Below are positions 1-12,601 of a stretch of 64,000 nt of DNA, piece by piece (position 1 is the first letter of the stretch; every line of letters begins with the position of its first letter). The translations under genes were made by a program, and so were the position numbers. The notes under the pieces were generated by a model. It had not been told where the DNA came from. It saw only the letters and a list, made by a program, of their open reading frames with translations, and ran no database searches. Source of the stretch: Anthonomus grandis grandis (taxonomy: Eukaryota; Arthropoda; Insecta; Coleoptera; Curculionidae); NCBI RefSeq assembly GCF_022605725.1, contig NC_065548.1, positions 9,705,644-9,769,643 of the forward strand. Reading direction: 5' to 3'.

Positions 1-599
1 ATAAGAAAAAAACTGTTTAATATACGCATAACCGAATGGATCAGGTGTAACTATGAAAATATTTTATTAAAGCTACCTTTTTTAATGTAAAAAAATGTTA
101 TAATTACAGGTATATTTGCAAATATTATTTAATGATAGAATAAAAGAATGAATTAATTTAAATATTACTTTTACAAATTTAATGTAAGTTAATTTAATTT
201 GGTTTTTATAACAAGCTCTCAAATTTATTATTAAATTATTATTGTATTGTGAAATACTGTGTCCCGACAAGTCACTTGTGACTTAGGGCACAAACACTAA
301 CTTTGTAACAATACTGTACAATTTTAAGTAATATATTTGAATTTGAATTTGAAACCTAGAATAATATGTATATTGTGATCACAAAATACAAAAATTAAAA
401 TCCTACATCCACACCTTTCTCCCAGTTTACGGACATTTAAACTTTCCTGTTCTGCAATATTTACAACCTCCATTTTTTGCCTCAGCTTTTAAAAGTTTCT
501 AACGAGCGCCATGTCACCTGCTTCAATTACAACACGGTACTAAAATAATACATATGTGGATACTAAAGTGGCGTGATTTTTTTCCTGGAGTAACGTAAC
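1..599. other. AT-rich intergenic sequence, no feature recognised
   Basis: I see no gene, structured repeat or transposon coding remnant here. Open frames are short and have no recognisable composition. Confidence 0.6.
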
Positions 600-826
600 G
601 GTCATTTTTGTCCGCTTTCGGAGATCCGGACACGGATGGGGATTGTTGGGGAATTTTGCGCGTTTTGGGGTTGAAAATTTTTGTCCTTGTCCGTCCGACA
701 GAGCGTCCGCTAATGAGAATTTATTTTATAGGAAATTGTTCTTTAAAATCTCGTGACAAAAAATACTGTTCATTAATAGGACATGTCCAGTATTGAGAGC
801 TGTCCGCTAAGAGAAATTTCACTGTA
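600..826. mobile_element. possible end of a pogo/Tigger-like DNA element
   Basis: A locally GC-richer patch ends in GTCCGCTAAGAGAAATTTCACTG followed by TA when read in two parts (801-813 and 814-824). Ends of the type CAGTGAAA...GCGGAC followed by TA are known from pogo/Tigger-like elements. The opposite end was not found, so this is a weak call for a relic or a short non-autonomous copy. Confidence 0.3.
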
Positions 827-2560
827 TTATATTTGAACAATTAAACTCGTATGAAAAACAGCCGAATTCAATGACAGAATGGCAAGCGTCATTCAAATCC
901 AAGCTAGAATTAAAAAAAAAAATACGTTGTGCAAGAATTTCTTGCCATATTGCCAATTTTAATAAAAATCTGATCAGTCATTTTGTTTGTTCAAATTTCC
1001 TTTTTGTATAATCTCTAATGGGTATCCAAGATTTTTTGAATTATTTGTATATTATTACGGTATTGAAACAAAATTTTCAATCACTACTTTTCAAGCAGTA
1101 ATTTTCAAGAAGATTCTTATATTTTCGAGACATTTCCATGTGGTTTTTTAGATCGTAGATACACCTAGACTAGACATTTTTTTAGTCTGAACTCTCTTTG
1201 TTCTTCGAGGCAATTGAATTTTTCAACTTTTTCTGGAAAGGCGAATTCTTCTTTGATATTTTCTAGGCAGTTGAATTTATTTTAGATTTCTTTCTAACAT
1301 AAAAATTGGAAAATTTTGAATTTTTTAAAAATACTTTTTTAAAAAGTTGAATTTTTCCTTGTTTTTTCCGGCCTTTTAAACTGACTATTGTTTGGAGAGG
1401 AATTTGACAAATTGAATTGGAAATGACAGACTAGCAGAATGTCTCTATTACCTTAGAATTAAATATTGTTTCCAGGTTTTGCAACTAAAAACAACCATTA
1501 TTTCATATAATTAATCTACCCCAAACGAGAAGCCTCAAATCTAATGTCTTCGAGCCATAATTGGCTGTTGATGTTGAGTTTTTTAACCTAATTCGTAGTT
1601 TGTTACACGTAGAAGTGGAAAGCTGCTCTTCACATTTCTTTTCTCTGAAATTTACAGAGTCATCTATTGGACTTTAATTACTATCTATTTCATTAAAATC
1701 ATCAGGTTAAAAATTTTGCACCATTAAAAATGTAAGAGATGGATCCTCCATATTAATTTGTAATGTTCAGTAATATAACGCGAGTCTGAGATCGGTTCAG
1801 AGTATTCCATTCTGCACATTTAAATCTATTTTTTATTCTTTAAATACTTTTGAAATTAGCATCTTATTAAAACATTTTTATATTTTCCAGGCATGTGGAG
1901 TAATTTTTAATATATTTTTTCAAATCCGTTAATATTATGTAAAACCTGTTCCGACTTTATAAACTTACATTTTGAATAATAAACCAAGATGTAAACAATT
2001 TTTTTCCTACTGTCCTAGTCATCGCATTTTTTTAAATCATCATCTAGTATTCTGATAATTAATGTATGTCCTTAAAGTCACGTCTTAATTACCCTTGAAA
2101 CCCAAAAATCTTCCACAATTCCAACGTAAATAGTAAAACATTAAAATACTATTATTGTTTGTTGCTTTACCCGCCACTCGACTAATAATTATTGGTGAAG
2201 TTTTATTATTATTGTGACACACTACTGGTTAGTTATTAACACATTCAGTACTGGCGATACGATGATATCACCATCCATTATAAATAAATCAATTCTTTGC
2301 ATGTTTTACATATATAAACTTCTATACCGATCTCCCAGTCTATATTATTCATACCGTTTATTTTTTAAGATTATTTTCGTTAAGTGCGAAAAATAAAGCG
2401 CTATTATAAAAGTCAAAGTCCATATCAAATCTATTTCAAGTGTCTTTTTATAACTATAATGTCAGTTAAAACCTATGGCTAATCAGTAACATCCTTTGGA
2501 ATAACGTGTTTAACTGGGTTACCACTTACGAAGTATATCAATGTGCATAAAAGTTTAATT
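827..2560. other. AT-rich intergenic sequence, no feature recognised
   Basis: No coding exon, RNA gene or clear repeat was recognised. Short open frames here look like chance. Confidence 0.55.
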
Positions 2561-2599
2561 ATTTCGAAAACAAATTAATTAATTTTTAAAAAATTTTGA

Positions 2600-2915
2600 G
2601 GATTAAGATTTTTCGTAGACTTTAAAATGATGTTCTTCGTCTATATTGGGTGCATTCATGTAAGAAAAATAAAGACGTTTTAGAGTATAACTAAGAAATG
2701 ATATGCGGTAGAAACCCAACAAATGTACATTTTACCCACTTTTTGGTCTGTTCGTCCATCTTAGGCGATCGCTATAAAATGATGTTCCTCGTCTTAGTGG
2801 ACACAACCACGTAAGAAAATTATATTTTCAAGACGATTCAGGGTAAAAATTATAAATAAAACGCGATAAGTATAAATGGACTTTTTACCCACTTTTCATG
2901 AGTGTATCTTATGAA
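2600..2915. repeat. diverged tandem duplication, unit about 150 bp
   Basis: The block AAAATGATGTTCTTCGTCT near 2625 recurs as AAAATGATGTTCCTCGTCT near 2775. Each copy is followed by a CACGTAAGAAAA-like or CATGTAAGAAAA block and by TTTTACCCACTTTT. Two diverged copies are clear and a third is only hinted at downstream. Confidence 0.65.
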
Positions 2916-2929
2916 ATAATAGTACATCT

Positions 2930-3700
2930 AATAAATATTGGTTTATGATTTAATTTATCTTGGAGATACGTGCATCTAATCTCTAATATTGATTTTCAAG
3001 ATTTTTTTAAAGTATAAAATAAGTTTCACTTATATTCCTCACTTTCTAAACAATCCTAAAAAAATGTGAGCAATAAATGTCGCAGTAACCACAGATAAAG
3101 ACATTATTATAGAGATATCCAGACAGTAGCCAATATTCGAAGAATATACCATCTATATAAAAGTATTCCAAATATCGTATATGCAAATGCAATATTCCAA
3201 GCATAGGTTTAACAAATATGCATAGGATGATCAATTTCCATTTTTGTGAAATATTCCAGTAGCACAAGTTATTTAAAATAAATGAATCTTTTTTTTTCTT
3301 TAATTTTAAGTAAAGTAGGAACTTGATTTCCAACATTTTTTTTTGTGAAGGGTATTATCTACATTTAATCGAATATATATTTCATTTTTGCACTTAATAT
3401 ATAAAAATGTTGAGGATGACTCAGCCCTTGACAAAAATATGGTAATTCGAGCTTTCAAACCTCTATGACTTTTAAAACTTGATACTCTATAAATATATGC
3501 CCTATAATTATAAATAATTATGTATGCCAGGATATATTTAAAAAAATTGCAGGCATAGGAACTAAATATTCCTAAGATATGTCTAGCATGATATTCCTAT
3601 GAGAAATAAATGTATTAATTAAAAATCCTGGGAATATTCATGCAATGTGTGTGCTGTCTGGGTTATTAAAAAATAATTTCAAATTCGTGGAGTATGTAAC
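2930..3700. other. AT-rich intergenic sequence, no feature recognised
   Basis: The 96-residue open frame on the minus strand (3046-3336) is low-complexity and hydrophobic, with no family signature. Nothing else was recognised. Confidence 0.5.
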
Positions 3701-4310
3701 AAAATAAAGTAAAATATCCAAATATTACCAAAGTTCCTTGATGTAATAAAAACAAATTACGACAAATGCCTGGAATAAAACTTTGGAAAACATGGATTTA
3801 TTTTGTTAATTTTAGTTTGCTTAATTTCTTTAATACTTTTTTTGGTAATTTTGGATGGATTGGGTGATTTTTATGGATATTCGAAAAAGTACAAAATTAT
3901 TTCTTTTTACTTCCAGATATTTGTTGTTTTTCTGTTATTTCTTAAAGACACACCTTTGAGAGATTTAAGATTTTTTTTTAGATCCCTGGAAAATGTAAAA
4001 AATTACTTACAATTCCTTAAAGAAAAAAAATGTCTGGAATAAAATAAAAAATTTTGGTTTTTTAAAACCGAAAATGATAAAAATTTATTTTTATCTTCTA
4101 GGAATTTGACGTTACTCCGTGTTTCTTTTACGGTACTTAATGTAATTTTTTGTTTCTTTCAGGGATTTAAGAAAAGGTTATTTAAAATCCAGGAAAAATT
4201 AAAAAAATTATGCCAATACCTGGAAAACGTGAAAAATCATTTTCAATTCTTTGGAGACATACAAAAGCCACGACAAATGCCTGGAATAATTCCCTGAAAA
4301 AATTGTTGGA
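3700..4310. repeat. diverged tandem repeat, unit about 255 bp
   Basis: The phrase TGCCTGGAATAA or TGTCTGGAATAA recurs near 3768, 4029 and 4279. Each is preceded by a degenerate CCTGGAAAAYGTRAAAAAT...CAATTCYTT block. Spacing is about 250-260 bp. Apparent open frames in the stretch are by-products of the repeat. Confidence 0.5.
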
Positions 4311-4659
4311 TATTTATAAGCCTAAGCAAGTAGAAAATTAATTTTTATCCAAATAAAATGTGTATTTTGTTATGTCTTTTAGAAGTTTTATCATAGGTAT
4401 TTTGTTTTATTCTTTAAAGCCGTTTATGGGATTTTTTTTCTATTTTTTAGAGATTTAATGACATTGTACGTAAATTATTTGCCTAAACAGAGCCATTAAA
4501 TTCTGCGGCATTTTCAGAGTATGATGTCTGATACCATGACTTGATAAAAGTTTTTCGTACAGGTATATAGGACTTTGACTAGTAATTAGGTGATAAAAGA
4601 ATCTAGACATCAAGTATGTGCATAGAAGTTTACTATGCACACCACAGTGCAAACGACAT

Positions 4660-5700
4660 CAATTTTGAAAATGCACAAAAAATTCAAATCAAGACCAATT
4701 TACTTGACAATTCACGTTATCATGAAGAGATCTATTTCTAATCGATGAAAGAAGATTATAAGTTAATTGGTCAAATATTTCTTAAGTTAATAGATTTTTT
4801 TAAAGTGCAAACATTTTTTTAATCCAATTTTAAAAATTGATACAAAATTCACATCAAGACCATTTACTTAAAACTTCTTGCAATTGTAATGAGATTTTTG
4901 GCTATTTGATGGCAAAGGACTGTATGCTTTTGGTCTATTAATTTTTTTTTTATTTATGATTTTTTTATTAAAAATATATTTTTTTCCAAGAAAAGTTCAG
5001 AATTTATATTAGTCCAACTTTAAAAATTCATAAAAAATTTAAATCACAACCAATTTACTTGAAACTTCTTACCGTTTTATAGAGACTTATTTTTTATCGA
5101 TGAAAGAAGACCTTAGGTTAATTGGTCCAATATTTGTTAAGTTATGATTTTTTTTCCAAAAAAACATCCAAAAACGATTTTAGTTCAAAAAAAATCATAA
5201 AAAATTCAAAGTGCAATTTACTTAAAACCTTTTCTAATTATTAGAAGATTTATTGCTAATTGATAAAAGAATGTCCAAAGTTAACTGGTTTATTGTTTTA
5301 TAAGTAATGGTTTTTTTTTCCAAAAAAAGTCAAAAAATTATTTTAGTCCAATCATAAAAATTTATAGAAAATTCAGATTAAGTGTAGTTGACTTGAAGCT
5401 TCTCGTGATTAAAAAAAATATGTTGCTAATTGATAGAAAAATGTTGCAAGTTAATTGGTTTATAATTTTTTAAGTTATGATTTTTTTCCCAAAAATAAGC
5501 CAGAAAAATTTATATCCAACTTAAAAAATTTATAAAAAATGTAAATTAAGCCCAGTTTACTTAAAGCTTTTTGCAATTATAAAAAGGTCTATTACTAGTT
5601 GATAAAAGATGCTTGTAGGAAAATTGGTTTATTATTTTTTCAGTTATGATTTTTTTTTCCAAAAACATTTAAAAAATTATTGTAGTTCAAATATCTGCTT
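4660..5700. repeat. diverged satellite-like tandem repeat, about six units of 155-185 bp
   Basis: A block resembling AAAATTCAAATCAAGACC followed by AATTTACTTGAAACTT recurs near 4677, 4848, 5034, 5209, 5366 and 5536. Each copy is followed by TGCTAATTGATAAAAGAA and GTTAATTGGTTTAT-like blocks and a T-rich run. Copies are strongly diverged and contain indels, so the array is old. It shares no obvious sequence with the young 164-bp satellite near 24-37 kb, although the period is similar. Confidence 0.75.
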
Positions 5701-7060
5701 GTTTAAAGAAGGAAAATAGAACACTAAACAATATGAAAGTAAAACGAAAGCATCAGTAAGTTGAAAACCTCTGCAATACAATAGTTACATGCTTCCTGAA
5801 TCTATAAGCTATTTAGGGTCAATTTCAGAACTTTGGAACAAAACTGTTGGAAAAATTGGAAAAATCAATGTGCATCAAAATGACCAAATTGTGCTCCTAT
5901 ATATGAGTATCGCAAAATTAGGTTTAGATCAGTGTTTATACTTTCTTTTCCATTAAGTCATTGTGAGGATCAAAATAATGAAAACTTGTGAATCATCGGC
6001 ATATTGAAATTCTGATAAGGGTACAATATTAGGAAGTATACATTAGGAACAAAAGAGGGCAATCGACCCTTGGGATACTCCTGAAACTTTGGATGTAGAA
6101 TACCTATGCTAAATACTAATTCCAACTCTTTAACAGTCTGAGAACGATTCCACAAATAACGTTTTCAAAATGAAAGACTATATCGTTAAATCCCTAATAT
6201 TCTTACTGAGCTTCAAGTATTGATATGATATTAAGGGCTATCATAATAACAGAAAGATTGTTGTCCAGTGATCTTGTATCTGTACTATGACTAGGCCTGA
6301 ATCGAGAATGTGTAAGTAGAAAGAAATCACCACATGTCCAAACAGCACAAATTTATCCAATGGACATTCAAAGGATTCCTCTGTTTTGAAATATGAATGT
6401 CCTGTGGACATCTGTTTAATTTCTGAATAAAATTAATGGATGTCCATAAGATTATACAAATGTCACAAAGTCTTCCGGCCATAGAACTATTAAATAAAAT
6501 TTTGCACTGGACAGATAATTTGATGCAAAGGAATGTATAAAATACAGAAATTCTAATGGATAGTCACTTTTCCTCATCCATAATATATCCAAATAACTAC
6601 GAAACAAAAAATTAATGAATAATGAATTTCAGTGCAAAAATCCAATGGACAATTGCGAAACAGGTCCAATAAACGGTACTACCTTGATACTAATTTTAAA
6701 CATAATCATTGGAATTGTCCAATGTGCAATCGCTTTTTATTATTGTTTGGCCAATGACTTCTTATTTTGTTGAAACCATTAGATTAGGAATTTCCTAAAT
6801 GCATGATACGTTATATCCATAATCCATATTCATCAAAATAAAGAAACACCTTTCGACCAGTTTGGATCTCTGACGTACCTATAAACTTATGAGCCCAATG
6901 GCTTTCCAACAAAAATCTATCAATTGAACTCAGGTAAACTCACTATACTTTTCAAAATCTCTGTTGGAAGGCCAATAAAACTCCATTGGATAAAGATAAT
7001 TTAAAATCCACTGGCTTGTACAAATTTGTCATTCAGAGGATGTCCGTAATTAATCCTTAG
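5700..7060. other. intergenic sequence, no confident feature
   Basis: Several CCAATGGACA/TGTCCATTGG-like words occur in both orientations between 6340 and 7030. That could be a decayed inverted-repeat element, but ends and target duplications cannot be placed. No coding evidence. Confidence 0.4.
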
Positions 7061-8075
7061 ACATTTTTACTTATCTAGGCAGCAAGGTGTAGTTGAACGT
7101 TGACGAGACTTCAAGATGTAACATCTTGAAGTCAGCTGATTAAGATTTAAAAGCGCTGTTAAGCCTACAAATTCGGGCTCAAAAATGCATGGACCAGCAA
7201 AAAAGCCTATATACATGAATGATATGCTTTGTTGAGTTAGAAAAAGCATTTGACAGACTTCCACAGACAGGCCTTGTAGACAACCTCCCTTGTCAACGTG
7301 GGAATCGATGGAAGGAATATACAATTATTGACGAATCTTTATTATCATCGAATAGGAAAAATAAGAACAAAATACTACATCTATAAAAATAGATGTAGTA
7401 TTTATATATTTTTAAAGAAAGGGAATTTGGTACAGGGATGCATATTGTGATCGGTCCTTAATCCTTAATGTTTTCTCGAAGGTGCTGCTTAGATCCGCAC
7501 TAAAGAATATTTCAAATGGAAACGAAGTAAAGAGGGAAATCGTCAAAGGCATCAAATATGATGAGATAGTACTTATGGCGGACACAGATGTTGGGCTTTA
7601 GAATATTATTGGTACCGATCAAAGAGCATTCTCACACTATAGAATGAAGATCAACATTAACAAACCGAAAACAATAGTAATTAGCAAAAATTAAATCCTC
7701 ATAAAGTCCTAGAAATAGTAAATCATTTTAAATCTTTGGGTTTTTGGATTAAAAGATACACAAACATGAATACGAAATAAGGACTAGAATTGAGCAAGCA
7801 TGCCAAGGACTTATGTGATATAGGCGACTACTCTCTGATTCATACTTAAACCTGACCGTGCGTCTGAGACTTATAAGTGACTGACAGATCAGACAATATG
7901 CAGTATTATGTCTTGACAATTCTGCTGTACGACGCTAAATCATGAGCATGCAAAGCTGCATGATGAATGAACTGGAGGCGTTTGAACTCTAGTGTTACAG
8001 ACAGACTGAGAGCTAGAGAGGATTCCTTGGACGAAGAGAATTAGGAACTATAGAAAATCAGTGGTGAACCAGAGT
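7060..8075 (+). pseudogene. decayed non-LTR retrotransposon (reverse transcriptase remnant)
   Basis: Translation of scattered plus-strand frames gives fragments of a LINE reverse transcriptase. FVELEKAFDRLP (about 7230-7268) matches the conserved xDxxKAFD block. GNLVQGCI (about 7424) matches the RQGCxLSP block. A degenerate ADDT-like block follows near 7575, then KININKPKTIVISK near 7650. Every segment is separated by stops or frameshifts and no ends were found. The remnant is old and non-functional. Clade assignment is uncertain. Confidence 0.65.
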
Positions 8076-8463
8076 TACTATATATAATAAAAGTGAAGAA
8101 CGCACTTGCAAAAAATCTTTTGAATTCCAAGAGAGTCTTTCATTCAAATTCAACCATTGGCAATATTGTTGCGTAATTATAGTAGGAATCTCTATCTTAT
8201 TGCTCAGCCTCATTCATCTAATTACACAACTGCGTGGCTTCATGAAAAAAATTTAGATGTTGTATATGTTGAAGAATATAAATAAGCATAAAGTTTCTCT
8301 CGAGAGTCGGAAGTAGTTATTCTTTTCTCCGTTGTTCGATGGAAAAAGGTTTTGGACCAAAGATGTATGACTGTCAGTGACGAACGCTTTATTTTTTTCA
8401 ATTTAACGGGTTTTTACAAAATCTTAGATAAGTGGTAAGAAGGGTCTGAAATGATTAAAAAAC

Positions 8464-8728
8464 ATCTTACGTAATTATTTTTTTTATGATACAAAAATCT
8501 GTTATGTTTCTGGTTAAGTGAGTTGAATTTGGGGTCAAATAAAACTCAGGTTTGAAATTTTAATACTCCCGACATTTCGGTCTATATTAGGTCATTCTGA
8601 GGGACCTACAATCAAAGTAGTTGTAGTAATATAGGCCGAAACGTAGGCAGTATTAAAATTTAAAACCTAAGTTTTATTTAAACCCAGATCCAACTCACTT
8701 CAAGCAAAGAAGAATAATCTTTCGTAAT
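8464..8728. mobile_element. fold-back insertion with imperfect 12-bp target duplication
   Basis: Left arm 8518-8588 and right arm 8627-8702 are inverted copies of each other (GTGAGTTGRATYTGGG... against the complementary strand) around a short loop. The unit is flanked by ATCTTACGTAAT (8464-8475) and ATCTTTCGTAAT (8717-8728), which differ at one base. Each arm carries a GACATTTCGG or CCGAAACGT box. The structure is seen directly. That it is a retro-insertion is inferred from the long direct repeats. Confidence 0.6.
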
Positions 8729-8729
8729 A

Positions 8730-10740
8730 CTCGTATATGGTCGGTCCCAGTCACCTGTGCTGGTGGCACAATGCTTGGTATGTTGAATATGTTTTTAACG
8801 AAAGTTGATCTCATGTATCTGCAGAATCAGAATCTGCGAGTGGATGTTTCCTGCAAGATTAGTGTGGACTAGTTTGTTTTTATATTCGAAATTTATGTAT
8901 CACCTAGTTCTCCAATTACAGTTCTTGTTTGACGATATCTCTACTCTTAATTGTATACAAAACTAGAAAGTTTTAATAATGGTGATTGTAAGATCACTAT
9001 TGATGTTCTAGATTAAATTATTGAAACGAAGGTGGTATTACTGCATGACTTTTTGGCATTTTATGATATGTGTTAATTTAATAATATTCGTAATGTACAA
9101 TATTCTGATACATTTTCAAACGCTTGAGTCTAAACAATATTATATAGCTTGCTTAACGCCGTAACTTGGCTCGCTTTACAGCATAGTATGCTATTACATA
9201 TTTATCAGCTATTTTTCATTTACCCGTAGCTATATCACTGGTATCTATAGCATTTTTGGGAAATATTGGCATTTTTTCTCTTACAGAACATTATTAATTA
9301 CTCCCCTTCAACCTGTGTAAGATTTTGTAAGATGAAGTTCTGACCTCTGCTCTTCCTTCCTTTTTGAACATTATTTATGGATGACCCTACTCCCAAAGCT
9401 TCCACATTTCTATTCTTCTGATATACAGTATATTCATTCAAATGATATACAGTATATTCTTTTAATCAAGTTTTTGACACGGCAACAACATAATTCACAC
9501 ACAGATTTATAAAAAGCATGAGTTTTACTATTGAACTGTTGGACAAATCACACTATTGGACAATAACTCAGTTTAAATGCTGCCCATGGCCAAACAATTT
9601 TTAAAACGTTATTGCTATAAATGAATCTCAGATCCTCTTCCCTAGCTTTAAGTCGCTCATGCAATTGCTTTCTGACACTTCTATGCAGTTGCAATTAATT
9701 TGGAGTCTTATCAGCTGACAGAAAAAAAATAATTACGACAACGTTGTTCTGCTCAATCAACATCGTATTTTACTCTCTCAATCAATCAACTCAATCCTCT
9801 ACGTTGAATACATGTGTTATGGATATCAGATGATCTACGTATATAGAATGTTTATATTTTTACTATCAACATTGCGTTCTTGGCAAATATGGGATATAGT
9901 GAGGTTATAAAATTAAAGCAAAGTTACGACTACATTACAGTAAGTCTCAAATTGAGTATATAAAATTGCGCAAGTAATTATTAGGTCACTACACTCCAAT
10001 TTAACCATTCTTATGAATTATATTTTTAAGATATCACTTGCTATCTGAAAATAGATAATTCTTCTTTTAAAAAATCAAGGCTGCACGCAACATTTATTTA
10101 ACCTTATATAAACCTGCGAAAAGTAACGTTGCTTTTATATTCGACGTTGATTTATGGTACAGCAACGTCTACGTTTCAAATCGACCTTTCTTTAACGTTG
10201 ATTCAACTTTCCCTTGCTGCTTGGGTAGTTTGGACCAATGCAAGACATCCATTGGAGGATGTATGCTGTTCAAGATTTCTAAAAGATGTGTGCCGTTTAA
10301 GATGCAAATCACATGGACCCTGACGATTGAGTACTTATAGGCTAGCAGCTATTGTGATATGTCCAAGAATACTCACTTGGTAGATGCAACTGTATCATTT
10401 GGGAAGTAATACTGTTGTGCCTCATGGTATTGGTCTACCAGATAAAATATTATTGGTAAATAGAAATAATTCATCCAGTTTTTACCCACCGCTATGTATT
10501 AAGCTAAATATAGTTGCCGCGTAGATGTAGGTCTCGGGTTTAATGGATTCTACAGGGATTATAAGTCTACCTTAATTTTCACAAAATTGCAATGTCTTTG
10601 GATTAACTTAGCTGGGATTTTTTACTTTTAAATAAGCCTCTTGAAAGACGATTAGTTACCGATTATTTGGAGTATACTACGTTGAGACATCTATGCTCTA
10701 CATTGCACTGAAGCAGCTATTGGCTCTAACATAAAAGAAA
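8730..10740. other. intergenic sequence, no confident feature
   Basis: There is a short direct duplication GATATACAGTATATTC near 9419 and 9443. CAACGTTG-rich words between 9735 and 10220 look like ends of a decayed short DNA element. No gene was recognised. Confidence 0.4.
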
Positions 10741-10759
10741 TTTTGGTCATTTATTAACC

Positions 10760-11760
10760 ATAAAAGGAAAAATAGTTCTTATCCAAATGTATGCTGATTA
10801 TATTTCTATAGTATGCTCACACCATAATGAATTATCCACATCCGATTCCCATATCTCTTACCTTAACATTAAAATATCAGATATATTTACTAAACTCTTA
10901 TCCTTAGATATTAACAAGGGTCCTGGACCAGCCGGTATGCCTACTTTATTTCTAAAAAAAAATTTAACTTTATTCTCTCCAGATGCTTGCACCCCATCTT
11001 TGATCTTTCCATTCAAACTGGAGTGTTCCTGGACTGGAAAGAGAGCTTCCTAAAACCTATCCATAAGTCAGGCGACAAAGCTTCAGTTACTAACCCAAAG
11101 TATTTGAAAACTTTCTATATGTCATCAATACCTTACTACTTAATCAACAGTTTGGCTTTAGACCACTCAAATCTACGGAGTTGAACCCTCTCACTTAGGT
11201 GGACTTGTTGAAGGGATATCACGTGGTCACAGTATACACTGATTCCTCTAAGGCCTTCGACAGAGTACCCCACAAAAATGATTGAGATTGATGAACCTTT
11301 ATTGTCTTGAACACGAAAAATTCATCCATTATCCCAAAGATGCTGGTCATACACTTTTATAAAAGGTAAAAACCCAAAATCAACACCATCAAAAATAAAT
11401 ATTTGTGATGTTTGTGATGCTGTTGATTTTAGGTTTTTACCTTTTATAAAAAAAAAATTATTGTCTTGGTTCAAAAGCTACTTGTCTGATTGTTAAAATT
11501 AGCACTTTTCTTTCTAAAACTATTTAGGTTCCATCTGAAGTACCTCAAGGCTGTCATCTTGGCCATTGTTGTTTGCAATATTTTTATTCATGATACAGAT
11601 GAATGCTTCACTACCTGCCTATTGTTGTTGTTTGTCGCTGATCTAAAGAATTTGGTTGTTACAAAGGAAATAGTATGGAACTTACCATTTCCATTCAATG
11701 TAAAATTATTACTTATTCTCGTTCTAGAAATATTATTGAATTTCCCTTTTTGAAGATGTG
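10760..11760 (+). pseudogene. decayed Jockey-like LINE, reverse transcriptase remnant
   Basis: Plus-strand frames give, in order, NKGPGPAGMPTLFLKK (about 10911-10958), a SIQTGVFLDWKESFLKPIHK block with SGDKASVTN (about 11005-11095), VTVYTDSSKAFDRVPHK (about 11226-11276), VPSEVPQGCHLGH (about 11529-11567) and a degraded FVADLKNL block (about 11630). This is the order of conserved RT motifs in Jockey-clade LINEs. Frames change repeatedly. The copy is also split by a 148-bp fold-back insertion between the KAFD and PQG blocks, so that insertion is younger than the LINE. Confidence 0.8.
11299..11468. mobile_element. fold-back insertion with 11-bp target duplication inside a dead LINE
   Basis: The 11-bp word TTATTGTCTTG flanks the insertion at 11299-11309 and 11458-11468. 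Removing the 148 bp between them rejoins the LINE. The insertion has a roughly 45-nt non-repeated head (11310-11354), then two arms (11355-11391 and 11415-11451) that are inverted copies with 35 of 37 positions matching, then six A residues. The head shares CATCCATTAT and neighbouring bases with the insertion at 39121-39241. Confidence 0.75.
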
Positions 11761-12111
11761 GGGTGTCACTGAATAAGACTTTCCAGATGCATGGTTTTGT
11801 TGAGAGTTGTACTCGAGACTTCACAAATTAAAATTGGGCCTTGCCCGTTTATAAACTAATAAATTTGTTGTTAAAGTAAAGTTACTAAATGTTCTATATT
11901 CACCCTAAAGCATTTCACCTATTTTATCATAACTGCTGCAGTACAGAATTCCAAAAATAAAAATATTAATAATTTGTCGTTTCTGTGTACCCTTCATAAC
12001 TGTTGGAGTTGTTTCACTTATAAAGCTAAATTTTTAGTAAAGTTCTACTTCATTTCTGTTGGGTTTAAAAAAATCAAAGAAGTGTATATAATAAATAACA
12101 TATTTATTTGA

Positions 12112-12265
12112 GTATTTACGCTCTTTCAGATATAAAATTAATAACACCTTCAAGCAACTAAGTCAAGTGCAACAAGCTCGGAGAAATACTCGCACTCATT
12201 ACAAAATTTACAGTAACCGACTCAAAAAATGATTTACACTAATTTAAAAAAGCTTTATATTTATT
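12112..12265 (-). terminator. candidate UBAP1 polyadenylation signals
   Basis: On the minus strand AATAAA occurs at 12265-12260 and again at 12117-12112. That is about 210 and 360 nt beyond the UBAP1 stop codon. These positions suit a short 3' UTR. The cleavage site itself cannot be seen. Confidence 0.45.
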
Positions 12266-12475
12266 TCATACGTCATTATTATACTTTTTTTTATAAACCT
12301 ATGGTACACTAAGGTCTTATCTCACATTACTCTCGAAGCAACTAGGTAAAAATTCCAGAAGTGCATCATGTTTCGTTGGCACGGTATTTTAATACGTCAC
12401 TATCTGGCTCCGACTTTTTTTTTTAAATCTTAAAATGCATTTCAGCACAGCCCAATAAGTAGTCGACCAATAATC

Positions 12476-12601
12476 TTAAGAGATGAGCAACTCCAATGCT
12501 TTGTCCCTATCGTTGTCGTTTTTAACCAGGGCATCCGATGCTGCCTTTTCTGAAAAACCGAGATCCAGGAGTTCGGATAGCGCTAATAAATGGTCAACTA
12601 T
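12476..12601 (-). CDS. UBAP1: UBAP1 coding exon 3 (second UBA of SOUBA)
   Basis: The exon follows a TTTTTTTTTCCAG acceptor on the minus strand. It encodes IVDHLLALSELLDLGFSEKA and onward to ALELLIS, then TAA at 12478-12476. It completes the UBA helix interrupted after GTDQKK in exon 2. It was too short for an ORF-length cutoff and was found by searching for the missing C-terminal UBA. Confidence 0.93.
   Translation of the reverse strand: MVDHLLALSELLDLGFSEKAASDALVKNDNDRDKALELLIS

Noticed and set aside
6340..7030. Possible MITE made of CCAATGGACA-type words in both orientations
   Set aside because: Ends, arms and target duplications could not be defined; similarity is too degenerate.
7369..7402. 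Perfect short palindrome around CTACATCTATAAAAATAGATGTAG
   Set aside because: A single small hairpin in AT-rich sequence inside a decayed LINE; no flanking duplication or repeat supports a functional role.
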